Of a DNA stretch of 64,000 nucleotides, positions 24,622 to 33,389 are shown one piece after another. Both the position numbers and the translations under genes were made by a program. How positions within the stretch are numbered: the first letter of the stretch is position 1; each line of letters opens with the position of its first letter. The stretch lies in the NCBI GenBank assembly GCA_017407125.1, contig JAFQXE010000025.1, positions 1-64,000 of the forward strand, given 5' to 3'. The notes beneath the pieces are model-generated. The model searched no databases and was not told where the DNA came from. It saw nothing but the letters and a program-made list of their open reading frames with translations. Origin of the DNA: Thermoguttaceae bacterium. Lineage in GTDB: Bacteria > Planctomycetota > Planctomycetia > Pirellulales > Thermoguttaceae.

Positions 24622-25495
24622 CTCTCTTCCATTCGACCAGCGCGGCGATAACCGAGGGGTCGGTTCCGCAGCAACCGCCTAAAAAGCCGGCGCCGGCGGC
24701 AACCAAAGCCGGGGCGAAGGAGGCGAACTGTTCTGGCGTTTGGGAATACGTTGCAACGCCGTCGACAATTTCCGGCAAGCCGCGGTTCGCTTTGATCCAG
24801 ACGGGCAGTCCGGATGCGTCGTGCAATCGCTGGCAGACGGGAATGAACCCTTCGATTCCTTTTCCGCAGTTGGATCCGAGGATGTCGGCGCCGGCGGCTA
24901 AGAGGGCTTTTGCCGCTTTTTCCGGCGTCGCGCCCATCATGGTGCGGTCTTTGTTTTTGCCGGAGTCGAACGTCATGCTGGCAACGACCGGCAATCCGGT
25001 TGTCTTCGCCGCGCGAACCGCCGCAGACGCTTCAATCGGGCAGGACATCGTTTCGATAACAATGCCGTCCGCTCCGCCTGCCGCTAGTCCTTCCGCCTGA
25101 ACCTTGAACGCTTCGAACAGGTCGTCTTCCGTTACCTGACCCATCATGAGGATTTCCCCTGACGGACCCATCGACGCGAAGACGAGACAATCGGTTCCTT
25201 CGCACGCCTGACGGGAAATCGCAGCGCCCGCTTTGTTGATTTCAAAAACCTGATCGGGGTCGCCGCCGGCTTTTTGCAGCGTGTATCGGTTTGAGCCGAA
25301 GGTGTTCGAAATGATAACCTGACTTCCGGCGTCAACGTAGCCTTTAGCTACTTTTAATACGCGATCCGGGTGAGAAAGGTTCCATAAATCCGGGGATTCT
25401 CCAGAACCCAGACCAAGGAGCTGAAATTGCGTGCCCCACGCGCCGTCGATGATTACCGGTTTGTCAGTTAAAAGTCGTTCTAATGTTGGATGCAT
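24608..25495 (-). CDS. homocysteine S-methyltransferase-family protein
   Basis: A 295-aa stand-alone TIM-barrel of the homocysteine methyltransferase family (as in the MetH N-terminal module, MmuM and BHMT). The zinc ligands are all present: C210 (GSNCG) and C275-C276 (GGCCGT). The N-terminal VIIDGAWGT and SNTFGSNR motifs also match. It would transfer a methyl group to a thiol such as homocysteine; the donor is not predictable, as no cobalamin or pterin domain is attached. No riboswitch is seen upstream; the leader instead has a heptamer array at 25503-25530. No recognised ribosome binding site. The extreme C-terminus comes from repeat DNA. Confidence 0.85.
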   Translation of the reverse strand: MHPTLERLLTDKPVIIDGAWGTQFQLLGLGSGESPDLWNLSHPDRVLKVAKGYVDAGSQVIISNTFGSNRYTLQKAGGDPDQVFEINKAGAAISRQACEGTDCLVFASMGPSGEILMMGQVTEDDLFEAFKVQAEGLAAGGADGIVIETMSCPIEASAAVRAAKTTGLPVVASMTFDSGKNKDRTMMGATPEKAAKALLAAGADILGSNCGKGIEGFIPVCQRLHDASGLPVWIKANRGLPEIVDGVATYSQTPEQFASFAPALVAAGAGFLGGCCGTDPSVIAALVEWKRGNRQ

Positions 25496-25807
25496 GTGTT
25501 GTTAGGGAATAGGGAGTAGGGAATAGGGAACAGATAAAAGCTTTTCGCTTCCAGCCGCTCTCTTCTAATAGCTATATCAATATTATACTATGATACGAAA
25601 ATAATGGAAGGGAGAGGCGAAAGAAGGATAAGGGCTCGAACAGATAGTATTCTTTGCTTTGACCCGCGCATAAAGAATATTTTGCTCACACAGGAAGAAT
25701 TGCGTCCTGTTTCCCATTTGGACAAGATTAACGATGGTTTTTAATATCAAATTAATTAAAGCATTTTTCGTAAAACGCTAACAGTTTGTTTGAGCGCGGT
25801 TTCTCGA
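25496..25807. other. 312-bp AT-rich spacer
   Basis: 25503-25530 is a heptamer array (TAGGGAA, TAGGGAG, TAGGGAA, TAGGGAA) 8 bp from the methyltransferase start. Further on there is a short hairpin ACAGGA/TCCTGT (about 25691-25711). The rest is AT-rich with no recognisable feature. Confidence 0.6.
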
Positions 25808-26440
25808 TTATCGAATAAGTGGAATAATATAATCTATAATGAATTTTATAGTAGTTGTAAGATAGCTAATAGTTGATATTAATGCTATGAAACCCAATGC
25901 AGAAGCTAATCGATAATGCTTACTGCAGAAAATCCCCCAACACTCAAAAAATCTTGTATAATAAATCCGATAAACAGTCTTGCTATTCTTTTTCTTAAAT
26001 TCCTTATATTCGGGTGATTTCGGATCAAGAGAAGATAATGTGTTTTGTATTTCTTTTAATTGGGCGCTGTCATTAAAATAATCAGATTTGATGTCTGGAT
26101 AATACGTATCTCCCCATTTTTTACAAAGATCAATTAGCTTCTTGAAATCCCCGCAATAAGGTCGAAAAAAGAGTGTGTATGATAAATAAAAAACAGGTAC
26201 GAAAATAATGCCATAACAAAATAAAATGAACCAATTTAATAAATTCGCATTAGACGTTGTTGCATCTTGATTGTGAGAATCGCTTTCGCTATGGTCAATA
26301 TTGCTGGAATATGTTTCACTGTTTTCCACTTGCGCTTTCGCGATGGATTGGCGCCCAAAAGAAATCGCCGCAAAACAAACGGCAACCAGAACGAAGGAAA
26401 CAACGTGAAAACGACGGGCGGTGGAAAGGGTTGTAAACAT
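25808..26440 (-). CDS. membrane protein of unknown function
   Basis: The protein is 210 aa from ATG 26440, which has AGGAG (26449-26453) 8 nt upstream; a TTG two codons earlier is less likely. The N-terminal hydrophobic stretch (about 12-30) is a signal peptide or first helix, followed by a Ser/Asp/Asn-rich linker. A transmembrane helix lies near 68-92 (WFILFCYGIIFVPVFYLSY), then a charged loop and a C-terminal hydrophobic region from 175. I do not recognise a family. It is the last gene of the AT-rich GYF block, separated from the GYF-PrsW gene by about 180 bp. Confidence 0.6.
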   Translation of the reverse strand: MFTTLSTARRFHVVSFVLVAVCFAAISFGRQSIAKAQVENSETYSSNIDHSESDSHNQDATTSNANLLNWFILFCYGIIFVPVFYLSYTLFFRPYCGDFKKLIDLCKKWGDTYYPDIKSDYFNDSAQLKEIQNTLSSLDPKSPEYKEFKKKNSKTVYRIYYTRFFECWGIFCSKHYRLASALGFIALISTISYLTTTIKFIIDYIIPLIR

Positions 26441-26623
26441 GAACAAGACTCCTGTTTATTGATTAGGGGTTAAATTGCTTATTTTTTATTATCGCTATAA
26501 GTATAACATTATTTAATTTTTAGAAAAGCGCCTGTAGATTTACAAATGCTCTTTTCTTATGGGTGTTGGATTCTTCTGTAAAAATAGGTCGACAGCATTT
26601 TAACTCCCGCCGTTATCCAATTA

Positions 26624-27928
26624 TTATGAAGCGGTTTGTTTTCTTTGCGCCTCTTTAGTGGCTATGTATTTTTGCTGCTGTCGAACCTGACGCAATCCAA
26701 GTCCAATCATTCCAAAAATAATTGTCCAGCCAATTATGCCTAAAGCATAATGACCATAATCGCCAAAGCAGTCAACAAAAGTTTTGCTGTTCCAAGTCAT
26801 GTGCAACGTTACGGCAATAGCAAAAACAATTAAAAACATAGGATTGAACAGCATTGATATGGCAAAATCTCTACTCTTTTTTACTCGCCATAAAGCGCCC
26901 GCACACATTGCTGTCCAAATAACATGCCCAAACGGAGCTAAAACTGCTCGTAAATGTATATTTGAAGCCGATTTAGTGGTCATATAATTTAAAAAATCCG
27001 TTCCGGTAAAATTCATCCTCGACCCTTCAAAAATGGCCTCTAAGATTTCATCAAATGCATATCCCGCAGACTCAAATGCAGCAAAACCCGCTCCTACAGC
27101 CGCTCCACATAGCAAGCCATTGAGTATATAGTCTTTTCTCTTTAATCCGCCCATTATCAAAACAAGAATGAGAACTAACAGCTTTGCAGGTTCTTCAATT
27201 GGTCCAGCAGGAGAAGCGCTTTCGAATATCTTATAAAAATTAGGCAATTTATTATTTAATACAGTTGTGAAGATGAGTCCAACAGCGCCGCCATACAAGA
27301 ACAATTTAATTACCTGATAAAGCGAAATATTCTTTACAACATTACATTCAAAGAAGAACGTAAGGGTTGCCAGCGGAATAACAAAGGAACCGAAAATAAT
27401 CATTCCTGGAAATGCCTTAGTATTACCCAATGACATTCGCGCCATTAACCAATAACCGACAACGCCTAATATAATCAATCGCAGAAATAACCATGGTTTT
27501 GGCCAGGAGGCGTTTACTTGACTAATTGGCGGCGTTGTCAGCGGCGTTCCAACGCCAAAATAGCGTTCCATTTCGTCGTCGGTATGTCTTTTGAACGTTT
27601 CAGAAAAGAGATCTGATAAAGAGAAACCGTCTAAATGCTTTAAGCCGGTACTTTCAAGAACCGTATTCATAACGCCCGCATCGTCTTTTTTCGGCGCTGA
27701 TTTTTTTGTGTTCGTTGGTTTTGGCGCAAATTCTGGCAACGCTGACGGTTCCGGTTCATCGTCGTCAAAAAACTCTGCTAACTTTTCCGTCTGCCCTGCC
27801 AGCTGACGTATTTTACCGGATTCCCAAACACACGTCGTTTTGGTAATTAAACCGGCGTTAATCAGATTAACGAGATCTTCAAAAGGGATTGGTCCCCGTG
27901 TCTGTTCGTTTTTAATATAGTACCACAT
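26624..27928 (-). CDS. GYF_2-domain PrsW-type intramembrane protease
   Basis: A 434-aa protein. Residues 1-52 form a GYF_2 domain (MWYYIKNEQTRGPIPFEDLV). A Pro/Glu/Lys-rich linker precedes about eight membrane helices from residue 145 on. The PrsW/CPBP-type glutamic protease motifs are intact: EEPAK at 245-249, FAAFES at 282-287, and His at 325 and 335. PrsW in Bacillus makes the first cut in the anti-sigma factor RsiW. Here the substrate is unknown, but an ECF sigma factor and a transmembrane kinase lie 1.3-4 kb upstream on the same strand. The GYF domain, shared with the next gene upstream, probably recognises Pro-rich peptides or mediates assembly. Confidence 0.85.
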   Translation of the reverse strand: MWYYIKNEQTRGPIPFEDLVNLINAGLITKTTCVWESGKIRQLAGQTEKLAEFFDDDEPEPSALPEFAPKPTNTKKSAPKKDDAGVMNTVLESTGLKHLDGFSLSDLFSETFKRHTDDEMERYFGVGTPLTTPPISQVNASWPKPWLFLRLIILGVVGYWLMARMSLGNTKAFPGMIIFGSFVIPLATLTFFFECNVVKNISLYQVIKLFLYGGAVGLIFTTVLNNKLPNFYKIFESASPAGPIEEPAKLLVLILVLIMGGLKRKDYILNGLLCGAAVGAGFAAFESAGYAFDEILEAIFEGSRMNFTGTDFLNYMTTKSASNIHLRAVLAPFGHVIWTAMCAGALWRVKKSRDFAISMLFNPMFLIVFAIAVTLHMTWNSKTFVDCFGDYGHYALGIIGWTIIFGMIGLGLRQVRQQQKYIATKEAQRKQTAS

Positions 27929-27968
27929 GGTTATTACGAAACGCTAAAACTGTATGTTACTCAAATAG

Positions 27969-28952
27969 CTAGGGTTTATTGCGCGTTATTACATCAATAT
28001 CCGCTCTAACTTGCTCAACGATTTGACTTTCTTCTTGATAACGCAGCATGATTGCAGGGTCTTTACGGTCATTAATGAGAGCGATGATTGAGTTTCTGCA
28101 ATCGCTTTGTATCATTTCCAAACCTTTTACAATGCGTTGTGCATCGTAATCGGATACCATTCTCTGTTGATTCAAATCCCGCAATTTAATGCTTAATAAC
28201 ATACATTGCGTATCCAGAAGACGTAATCTTTCATATAATCCTTCATACCCCGGAATTGCATTAAACGCTTGTTGAATTTCTTGATGCTTTTGTTCAGCAT
28301 TCTCATAAATTTTCTGAGGCCAGCAGAAACATATAAATGCAATAATTACACATGCAATTGTTCTTTTGTATTGTTTTGTCAAAAATCCTGTCAAAAGCGC
28401 AACCAAACTAACAATGACAGTTACAATACAAAGAAATTCGTTTCCATCGGAAGTAGATAAACTGCCGGAATACCCGGTTTGAGAAAACTCGTTCAAAGTT
28501 TTATTCAATTCTGCATTGTACGATGAAGTAATCGGAATAAGCAGGAGTAAACATAAGATCGCGATAACAAGGCAGACGTTCAGAATAATATTCCCTGTCT
28601 TATTTTTATTCGACGACGAATTATTATCTGAACCCCGCGTTCGACGTTGAGTTCGACTTCTTGCGTCAGAACCGGATGAGACATTGTTATTCACACCCGC
28701 TGCGGGATTACGCGTTTGCGGTTGATGGTCAGGAGGCGATGCTGCGTTTTGAGGCGGGGTTTGTTTGGATGACGTCTGCGTTACATTTTTAAAATACGGC
28801 GCCAATTCTTCAACCTGACCAGCTCGCTGACGCTTCTTGCCTGATTGCCAAACGTATGTTGATGAAGTTATTACGCCAGCATTAATCAAGTTGACAATCT
28901 CTTCAAAAGAAACTGAACCAATCATTTCGTCGTTTTTGAGGTAGTACCACAT
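27969..28952 (-). CDS. GYF_2-domain membrane protein
   Basis: The protein is 327 aa from ATG 28952, chosen because it aligns with the MWYY start of the neighbouring GYF-PrsW protein; a GTG ten codons earlier is an alternative. Residues 1-52 form a GYF_2 domain (MWYYLKNDEMIGSVSFEEIV). A Gln/Pro/Ser/Asn-rich linker (about 60-130) is followed by a helix at about 130-155, another pair near 190-240, and a C-terminal coiled region of about 90 residues. The N-terminus is clearly paralogous to that of the gene 40 bp downstream, so the two are probably one transcription unit that arose by domain duplication. Function unknown. Confidence 0.7.
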   Translation of the reverse strand: MWYYLKNDEMIGSVSFEEIVNLINAGVITSSTYVWQSGKKRQRAGQVEELAPYFKNVTQTSSKQTPPQNAASPPDHQPQTRNPAAGVNNNVSSGSDARSRTQRRTRGSDNNSSSNKNKTGNIILNVCLVIAILCLLLLIPITSSYNAELNKTLNEFSQTGYSGSLSTSDGNEFLCIVTVIVSLVALLTGFLTKQYKRTIACVIIAFICFCWPQKIYENAEQKHQEIQQAFNAIPGYEGLYERLRLLDTQCMLLSIKLRDLNQQRMVSDYDAQRIVKGLEMIQSDCRNSIIALINDRKDPAIMLRYQEESQIVEQVRADIDVITRNKP

Positions 28953-28988
28953 GGATATTAGTTGGGTTGAGGAAAAAAACACTTAATG

Positions 28989-29007
28989 TCCCTGACAGTT
29001 TCAGGGA
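28989..29007 (-). terminator. possible terminator after the kinase gene
   Basis: A 7-bp stem TCCCTGA-cagtt-TCAGGGA; on the minus strand a run of seven T follows about 9 nt later. It would end transcription from the ECF/kinase operon. The gap before the T-run makes it uncertain. Confidence 0.45.
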
Positions 29008-29210
29008 GAAAACATTTTTTCAGTCTATCTCATTAAGAAGCGCTGGGGTGTGTCATAAAATTTTGAGAATCTCAAAAGAAACAAAGAAACGCTCGTTTTG
29101 GAGATTGAAGCGCAAGATATGGCGTCTAATAATCAATAGAAACTATATGTTGTGTAATGTTTTTAAGGGAATTTTCCGATTCTGAAAAATAGGACGCCAA
29201 TATATTCAGA

Positions 29211-31229
29211 TTATTTTGTGTTATTCTCATTGTCTGGCATTACGCAGACGCGAAATCCAGCGTGGTTATAGCGATCGTTGACGTCGTGATAATTCCTTTC
29301 CGAACAGCTGCAGTCGGAAAGCCAGCAACCGCCGCGAAGTACTTTGACCTGTGAACTGACGGATCTTTTACCCGGTTTTGAAACAGCAGGACCTGTCGGG
29401 TCTGTTTGCGGGCTGGGGTCTGTAATTGGCTCGTACCAGTCGGCGACCCATTCTTCGACGTTGCCAAGAGTATCGTACAAGCCCCAGGCGTTAGGCGATA
29501 AACTGTGAACGGTTATTGTACCGCGGTTTTTGCCGTATGAATTGGCTTGAGCGTTTAACAGTTCCGGCGTTTCTTCCGCACCAGCGCGACAGGCGTATTC
29601 CCATTGAGCGTCTGTGGGTAAACGGACGTCGGCGCTGAGCTTTTCTGACAACGCCTGACAGAATTCCTGGGCGTCCGTCCAGCTTACCATTCTGACAGGA
29701 GCGTTTTCTGGCTCGTTGAGATTTTTTATTGCAGAGTTAGCTGTACTGTCAGGCATGACGGAAAACCACATCTTTTGCGTAACCTCGCAGTCCAGCGCCC
29801 AAAACCCTTTTGTGAGCGTTACTGGATGAGGAATGGAGCCATTGATTAAAAAAGGATTGGAACTCAGTTCTGAATATAGCTTGTCATGCAACAGAGTTTG
29901 CTGTTCAAGCGACTCTGAATTCTCAAGACTTGTTTCCAATTCTTCCAATTCGTCAATTCCCAGAAGGCTGTATTTCTGGGCAATTCCCAGCAACTGCGGA
30001 GTTGACATCTCTTTGGACAGGGGCGTTCTGTAGCCTCCCATGACAAACGTTCCCGGCGGGATCCAGCGAAAGACGTATTCAACGCCGTCGACAACGCGAA
30101 CCAGCTTTTCGCCCGCTTCCTTTCCAGGAGGAAACGGAGCGATAACGTCTTGAATTATCGTCTCAGCTTCGGGATTTGTTGACAAGGTCTGAACAATGGC
30201 AGTTTTGGAAGCGTTATACGCGTTCGTTCCCCAAAGACCAGCTATTCCCAAAAGAACGACTCCGGCAAACGCTGCAATAACCGGCGTTTTTTTAACCGTC
30301 TGCTTTGTTAACGCCTGAATTACTTCTGTCATGGAAGAGTAACGATCGTCAATTGACTTTGCCGTCATACGATTCAAAACGCGCTGAATTCGATCAGGAA
30401 CGTCTTTTCGAAATTGAGACAATTCCGGCAGAGCGAGACATTGCTGCGCTTCCAGTTTCTTTTTTGACGTCGAATACTCTTCTCCGTCAAATGGAACGCG
30501 CCCCGTTAGAATAAAGAACAGCGTACAGCCCAAAGAGTAAATATCCGATCTCGGATCGGCGGACGCGCAGAGTTCCTGTTTTTCCCGATTTCCAACACAC
30601 TGTTCCGGCGGCATGAAGTCTGGAGTCCCAACGATTTGAACGTCCGTTTCCTGGGACGCGGCGACAGCCAATCCCAAATCCAGAACTTTAACGGTTTTCT
30701 TAGGCGTTATCCAGAGGTTTCCTGGTTTAACGTCTCGATGTACAAATCCATTTTCGTGAGCGTACTGCAAGCCCTGCGCCGCCTGTATAATAATGTCAAC
30801 AGCTTCTTGAAGTGACAGCGGAGAATCTTGTTTAAGCCGCCGATAAACGTACTGATGAACCGTTTCTCCTTGGAGGAATTCCATAACCATATATGGTCGT
30901 CCCTCGAATTCCCCGGCGTTAAAAACTGTTACAACGTTGGGGTGAAGCAGTTTGGCGGTCGATTCGATTTCCGTCTGAAAACGTTCCAGAGCGCTCGGCT
31001 CGAGAATCAGTTTTGTACGAACGAACTTGAGCGCTTCCGTTCTTTTCAGAACCAGATTTTCAGCGCGATAGACGTCTCCCATCCCGCCCCGTCCGACAAG
31101 CTGTTCCAGACGGTATTGACCAATCGTCAACGGCAGTTCAAACGTCTTGTTGTTTTCCAGCTCGTCCCTCATCATCGACATAAAACTGGATAACTCCGTT
31201 TCAAGCGGCAGAGGTTTGGATTTGCTCAT
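29211..31229 (-). CDS. transmembrane Ser/Thr kinase with C-terminal SUMF1-type sensor domain
   Basis: A 672-aa protein. Residues about 35-310 are a Hanks-type kinase with GRGGMG 46-51, the ATP lysine K68 (EALKF), the catalytic loop HRDVKPGN 164-171, DLG 184-186 in place of DFG, and a GTPDFMPPEQ activation segment. A single membrane helix follows at about 316-338. Residues about 365-665 form an external SUMF1/FGE-like domain (WIPPGTFVMGG, RLPTDAQWEYACRAG, GNVEEWVADW, RGGCW, AGFRVC). The FGE catalytic Cys pair is not in register, so this is probably a ligand-binding sensor. The start overlaps the sigma factor stop by 4 bp, implying translational coupling. The kinase may phosphorylate the sigma factor or its regulators, as known for ECF-kinase pairs in this phylum. 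Confidence 0.9.
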   Translation of the reverse strand: MSKSKPLPLETELSSFMSMMRDELENNKTFELPLTIGQYRLEQLVGRGGMGDVYRAENLVLKRTEALKFVRTKLILEPSALERFQTEIESTAKLLHPNVVTVFNAGEFEGRPYMVMEFLQGETVHQYVYRRLKQDSPLSLQEAVDIIIQAAQGLQYAHENGFVHRDVKPGNLWITPKKTVKVLDLGLAVAASQETDVQIVGTPDFMPPEQCVGNREKQELCASADPRSDIYSLGCTLFFILTGRVPFDGEEYSTSKKKLEAQQCLALPELSQFRKDVPDRIQRVLNRMTAKSIDDRYSSMTEVIQALTKQTVKKTPVIAAFAGVVLLGIAGLWGTNAYNASKTAIVQTLSTNPEAETIIQDVIAPFPPGKEAGEKLVRVVDGVEYVFRWIPPGTFVMGGYRTPLSKEMSTPQLLGIAQKYSLLGIDELEELETSLENSESLEQQTLLHDKLYSELSSNPFLINGSIPHPVTLTKGFWALDCEVTQKMWFSVMPDSTANSAIKNLNEPENAPVRMVSWTDAQEFCQALSEKLSADVRLPTDAQWEYACRAGAEETPELLNAQANSYGKNRGTITVHSLSPNAWGLYDTLGNVEEWVADWYEPITDPSPQTDPTGPAVSKPGKRSVSSQVKVLRGGCWLSDCSCSERNYHDVNDRYNHAGFRVCVMPDNENNTK

Positions 31230-31942
31230 ATTTCCAAATCGTCTTCGTTGTCGTCGTCTTCCAATTCGTTTAACTCTGCAAGATATTTTTTCAGATAGTC
31301 GTTGATTCTCTGTCGAATTTTCCTGATATTGGCGGGCTTAAGCCCGGTCAGCTCCGCGACTTGAAAAGAATTCTTCTTTTCATAAACAAGCTGATAATAA
31401 ATATCGACGTCGCGTTGAGAGAAATGCGTACCCAATACGCGCATTAACCCTTGAGCGTAGATTTCGTCTTCGGTTAAATTCTCGACGTTGTCAGGGTCGT
31501 CCTGTCGGATTTGTTCCTGTTCCATTTTGAGAACCGTATCCAGGACAGACGAATGAGGGTCTGAAATTGCGTGAGAGGAGGGGTCGTAAACCGCATTGGG
31601 GCGATTCTTCTTTTTCTGATAATCTCTTTGAACGCCTGTAACGTAATTGTCAACGACTTTATGCAGCCAGCTTCGGAATCGATCCGTCGGCTTTTCTTTT
31701 CGGAAGCCGCCAATTGATTTCATGACAAGGATGCAAATATCGTACAACATCTTTTTCCGAATCTGCCGATTGGACACGCCTCGTTGAATGAGCCAGTAAA
31801 TAACCAAACGTCCATAGAGAAGGTTAAACCGTTCCCACGCTTTCTGGTCGTGGCTGCGAAGCTCGTCCAAAAAAGACGTCGGCGTTGGCTGATTGAAATC
31901 AATATTGCCGTCAGACGGATCTGGGGTGGAATTGCTAAACAT
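31226..31942 (-). CDS. ECF-type RNA polymerase sigma factor
   Basis: The protein is 238 aa from ATG 31942 (MFSNSTPDPSDGN). A longer start at 31999 is rejected because a perfect TATAAT overlaps it. Region 2 lies at about 25-100 (SFLDELRSHDQKAWERF, DRFRSWLHKVVDNYV). An acidic linker is followed by a region 4 helix-turn-helix at about 170-225 (FQVAELTGLKPANIRKIRQR). The acidic C-terminal tail (EDDDNEDD) extends beyond a minimal ECF. No anti-sigma gene is adjacent. Instead the kinase gene begins within its last codons (ATGA overlap), the organisation typical of planctomycete ECF-STK groups in which phosphorylation may replace an anti-sigma factor. Confidence 0.88.
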   Translation of the reverse strand: MFSNSTPDPSDGNIDFNQPTPTSFLDELRSHDQKAWERFNLLYGRLVIYWLIQRGVSNRQIRKKMLYDICILVMKSIGGFRKEKPTDRFRSWLHKVVDNYVTGVQRDYQKKKNRPNAVYDPSSHAISDPHSSVLDTVLKMEQEQIRQDDPDNVENLTEDEIYAQGLMRVLGTHFSQRDVDIYYQLVYEKKNSFQVAELTGLKPANIRKIRQRINDYLKKYLAELNELEDDDNEDDLEI

Positions 31943-31987
31943 GATTTTTTGAGTAGGGTAAGTTGAATGACCATTTTTCAATTCAGT

Positions 31988-31993
31988 ATTATA
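31988..31993 (-). promoter_or_regulatory. -10 element upstream of the ECF sigma gene
   Basis: Perfect TATAAT on the minus strand, 46 nt before the chosen start. No convincing -35 hexamer lies at 16-18 bp, so it may need an activator or an alternative sigma. Confidence 0.4.
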
Positions 31994-32810
31994 ACACATT
32001 TTTTGAACGTTTTGACAGATTTTTGTTAACCAACAATAGTATTTAGACCGTCTTGTTTGTAGAATAAAGACGACGGTTATAGAAATAATGCCGTTCTACA
32101 GTGTGCCTAAACGTTCCGTTTTATCTATTTTGCAATATGATTTAACGTACACCCGCAGAAGGGTAGGTAAGTTTTGGGTTGCGAATATAGATAAGATTAA
32201 CAATTGAACATAGTTAACGCCGTTAGGCGTTTGTTCCTACAGCTTTAGCTGTGGGAACAATTAAAACTTAAAATATCGTAGCCCACGCCTTTAGGCGTGG
32301 GATTCAAAACGACATAAATAGTAATATAACGCACGAATTTCCCTCCCTTCCCAGCTCCGAATGGAGCTGGGAAGGGAGGGGAAGGGAAGCGTTTGGGGGA
32401 GGATCGCTTGTTTAGTCCCCCAGATAAATCTGGGGGCTACGATTTTTGAATTTTTTTATTACCCACGTCTAAAGACGTGGGGATAAGGGCAGAGATATCG
32501 GGAGGATACGGAAAGGATAACGGCATTTTTCTGCGTTCCGTCTGCCCCCGAGTTTGATCGTGCGCCCGGCGAGGGCGATTGCGGCGATTGCCTCTGCATT
32601 GCCCTGTGTGTGAATAATGTTTTTGTCTATTAAAACATTTTCAACTATTATTGGATTTTTTAAGAGAATTCACGTTAATAGACGTTACATTTTTCTGGAA
32701 AATGTCGTATAATATAATAGAGGAAAAAGAAATAAAAGCATATTATATAGGGGGAGCAGGAACGCTCTGGTTGGTAAGGTAAAGCCCTATATAAGGAGGT
32801 AAGTAAAAAG
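31994..32810. repeat. spacer with a cluster of six hairpins
   Basis: No gene supported. Consecutive stems: AACGCC/GGCGTT (32216-32231), GTTCC-ACAGC/GCTGT-GGAAC (32233-32258), CCCACGCCT/AGGCGTGGG (32282-32301), an 18-bp perfect stem (32341-32380), CCCCCAGAT/ATCTGGGGG (32417-32436) and CCCACGTCT/AGACGTGGG (32462-32481). 32500-32690 is featureless. A TATAAT at 32708-32713 on the plus strand may serve the small gene at 32811. Confidence 0.75.
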
Positions 32811-32999
32811 ATGTCTGAGAGATGGTTTTTCTTTATTGTGGCTACTTTGGTTTGCTGGGTTCCGGTTTTGTGTGGTGCATCAAGAGTGTATCCGACCTTT
32901 GTATGGTGGAAACCTTGGACTTGGGAGAAAGAAATCTGGGCAATAATACTGATGTCTCCTGCTGTCAATGCTTTATTAGCCTATACGGCGAAGTTTTAG
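32811..32999 (+). CDS. small membrane protein (62 aa) with a very strong ribosome binding site
   Basis: AAGGAGGT at 32793-32800, an almost perfect anti-16S match, is placed 10 nt before the ATG, the best such site in the window. The product has one N-terminal hydrophobic helix (WFFFIVATLVCWVPVLCGA), a Trp-rich middle (FVWWKPWTWEK) and a second hydrophobic stretch (WAIILMSPAVNALLAYT). It is therefore probably a two-helix membrane peptide. No family is recognised. It stands alone between a hairpin cluster and the nqr operon; a small regulatory or toxin-like peptide is possible but unsupported. Confidence 0.6.
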   Translation: MSERWFFFIVATLVCWVPVLCGASRVYPTFVWWKPWTWEKEIWAIILMSPAVNALLAYTAKF

Positions 33000-33389
33000 A
33001 GGGTGTTACATCTCCTCTTTTTTAGCTATTACAATCTCTCGTTCTAAGTACATGCCAATAGCGCATTGAAATTGCGCCTGTTTACTCTGCTCTGTCAATT
33101 TGCTAACTATTCTCCCGATTTCTTCCTTCAACAAAAATTGAGTCTATCTGTTAGAAACTGATTTAATCAGCTGTCTTTTTAGCATATAAATATATCAAAA
33201 ACTATTTTTAAAAATTTTCAGTCCCCATAGTGCACAAAATTAAAATTTGTGGTAAACTAGATAAATAATAAGATGTATTAAATTAGAGTAAGAGTTGAAA
33301 TAGCGAAACTCCATGAGAATAGACCTCGTGCGGTTTCCGATAGTATTCAGCTCCCAATCATTGTTTATTTATTAACCTATGCCTACCCT
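33000..33389. other. 390-bp AT-rich leader/promoter region of the nqr operon
   Basis: No gene. The only structure seen is a two-part hairpin at 33305-33337, followed by an AT-rich stretch and a four-codon minigene overlapping the nqrA start. Confidence 0.6.
33305..33337 (+). promoter_or_regulatory. possible structured leader upstream of nqrA
   Basis: GAAAC (33305-33309) pairs with GTTTC (33333-33337), and inside it CATGAG (33312-33317) pairs with CTCGTG (33325-33330) around a 7-nt loop. The hairpin is 52 nt upstream of nqrA. Known nqrA-associated RNA motifs exist in other phyla, but I cannot tell whether this belongs to one. Confidence 0.35.

Noticed and set aside
25496..25807. SAM or cobalamin riboswitch upstream of the homocysteine methyltransferase
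   Set aside because: The leader consists of a heptamer array and AT-rich DNA; no conserved riboswitch core is seen.
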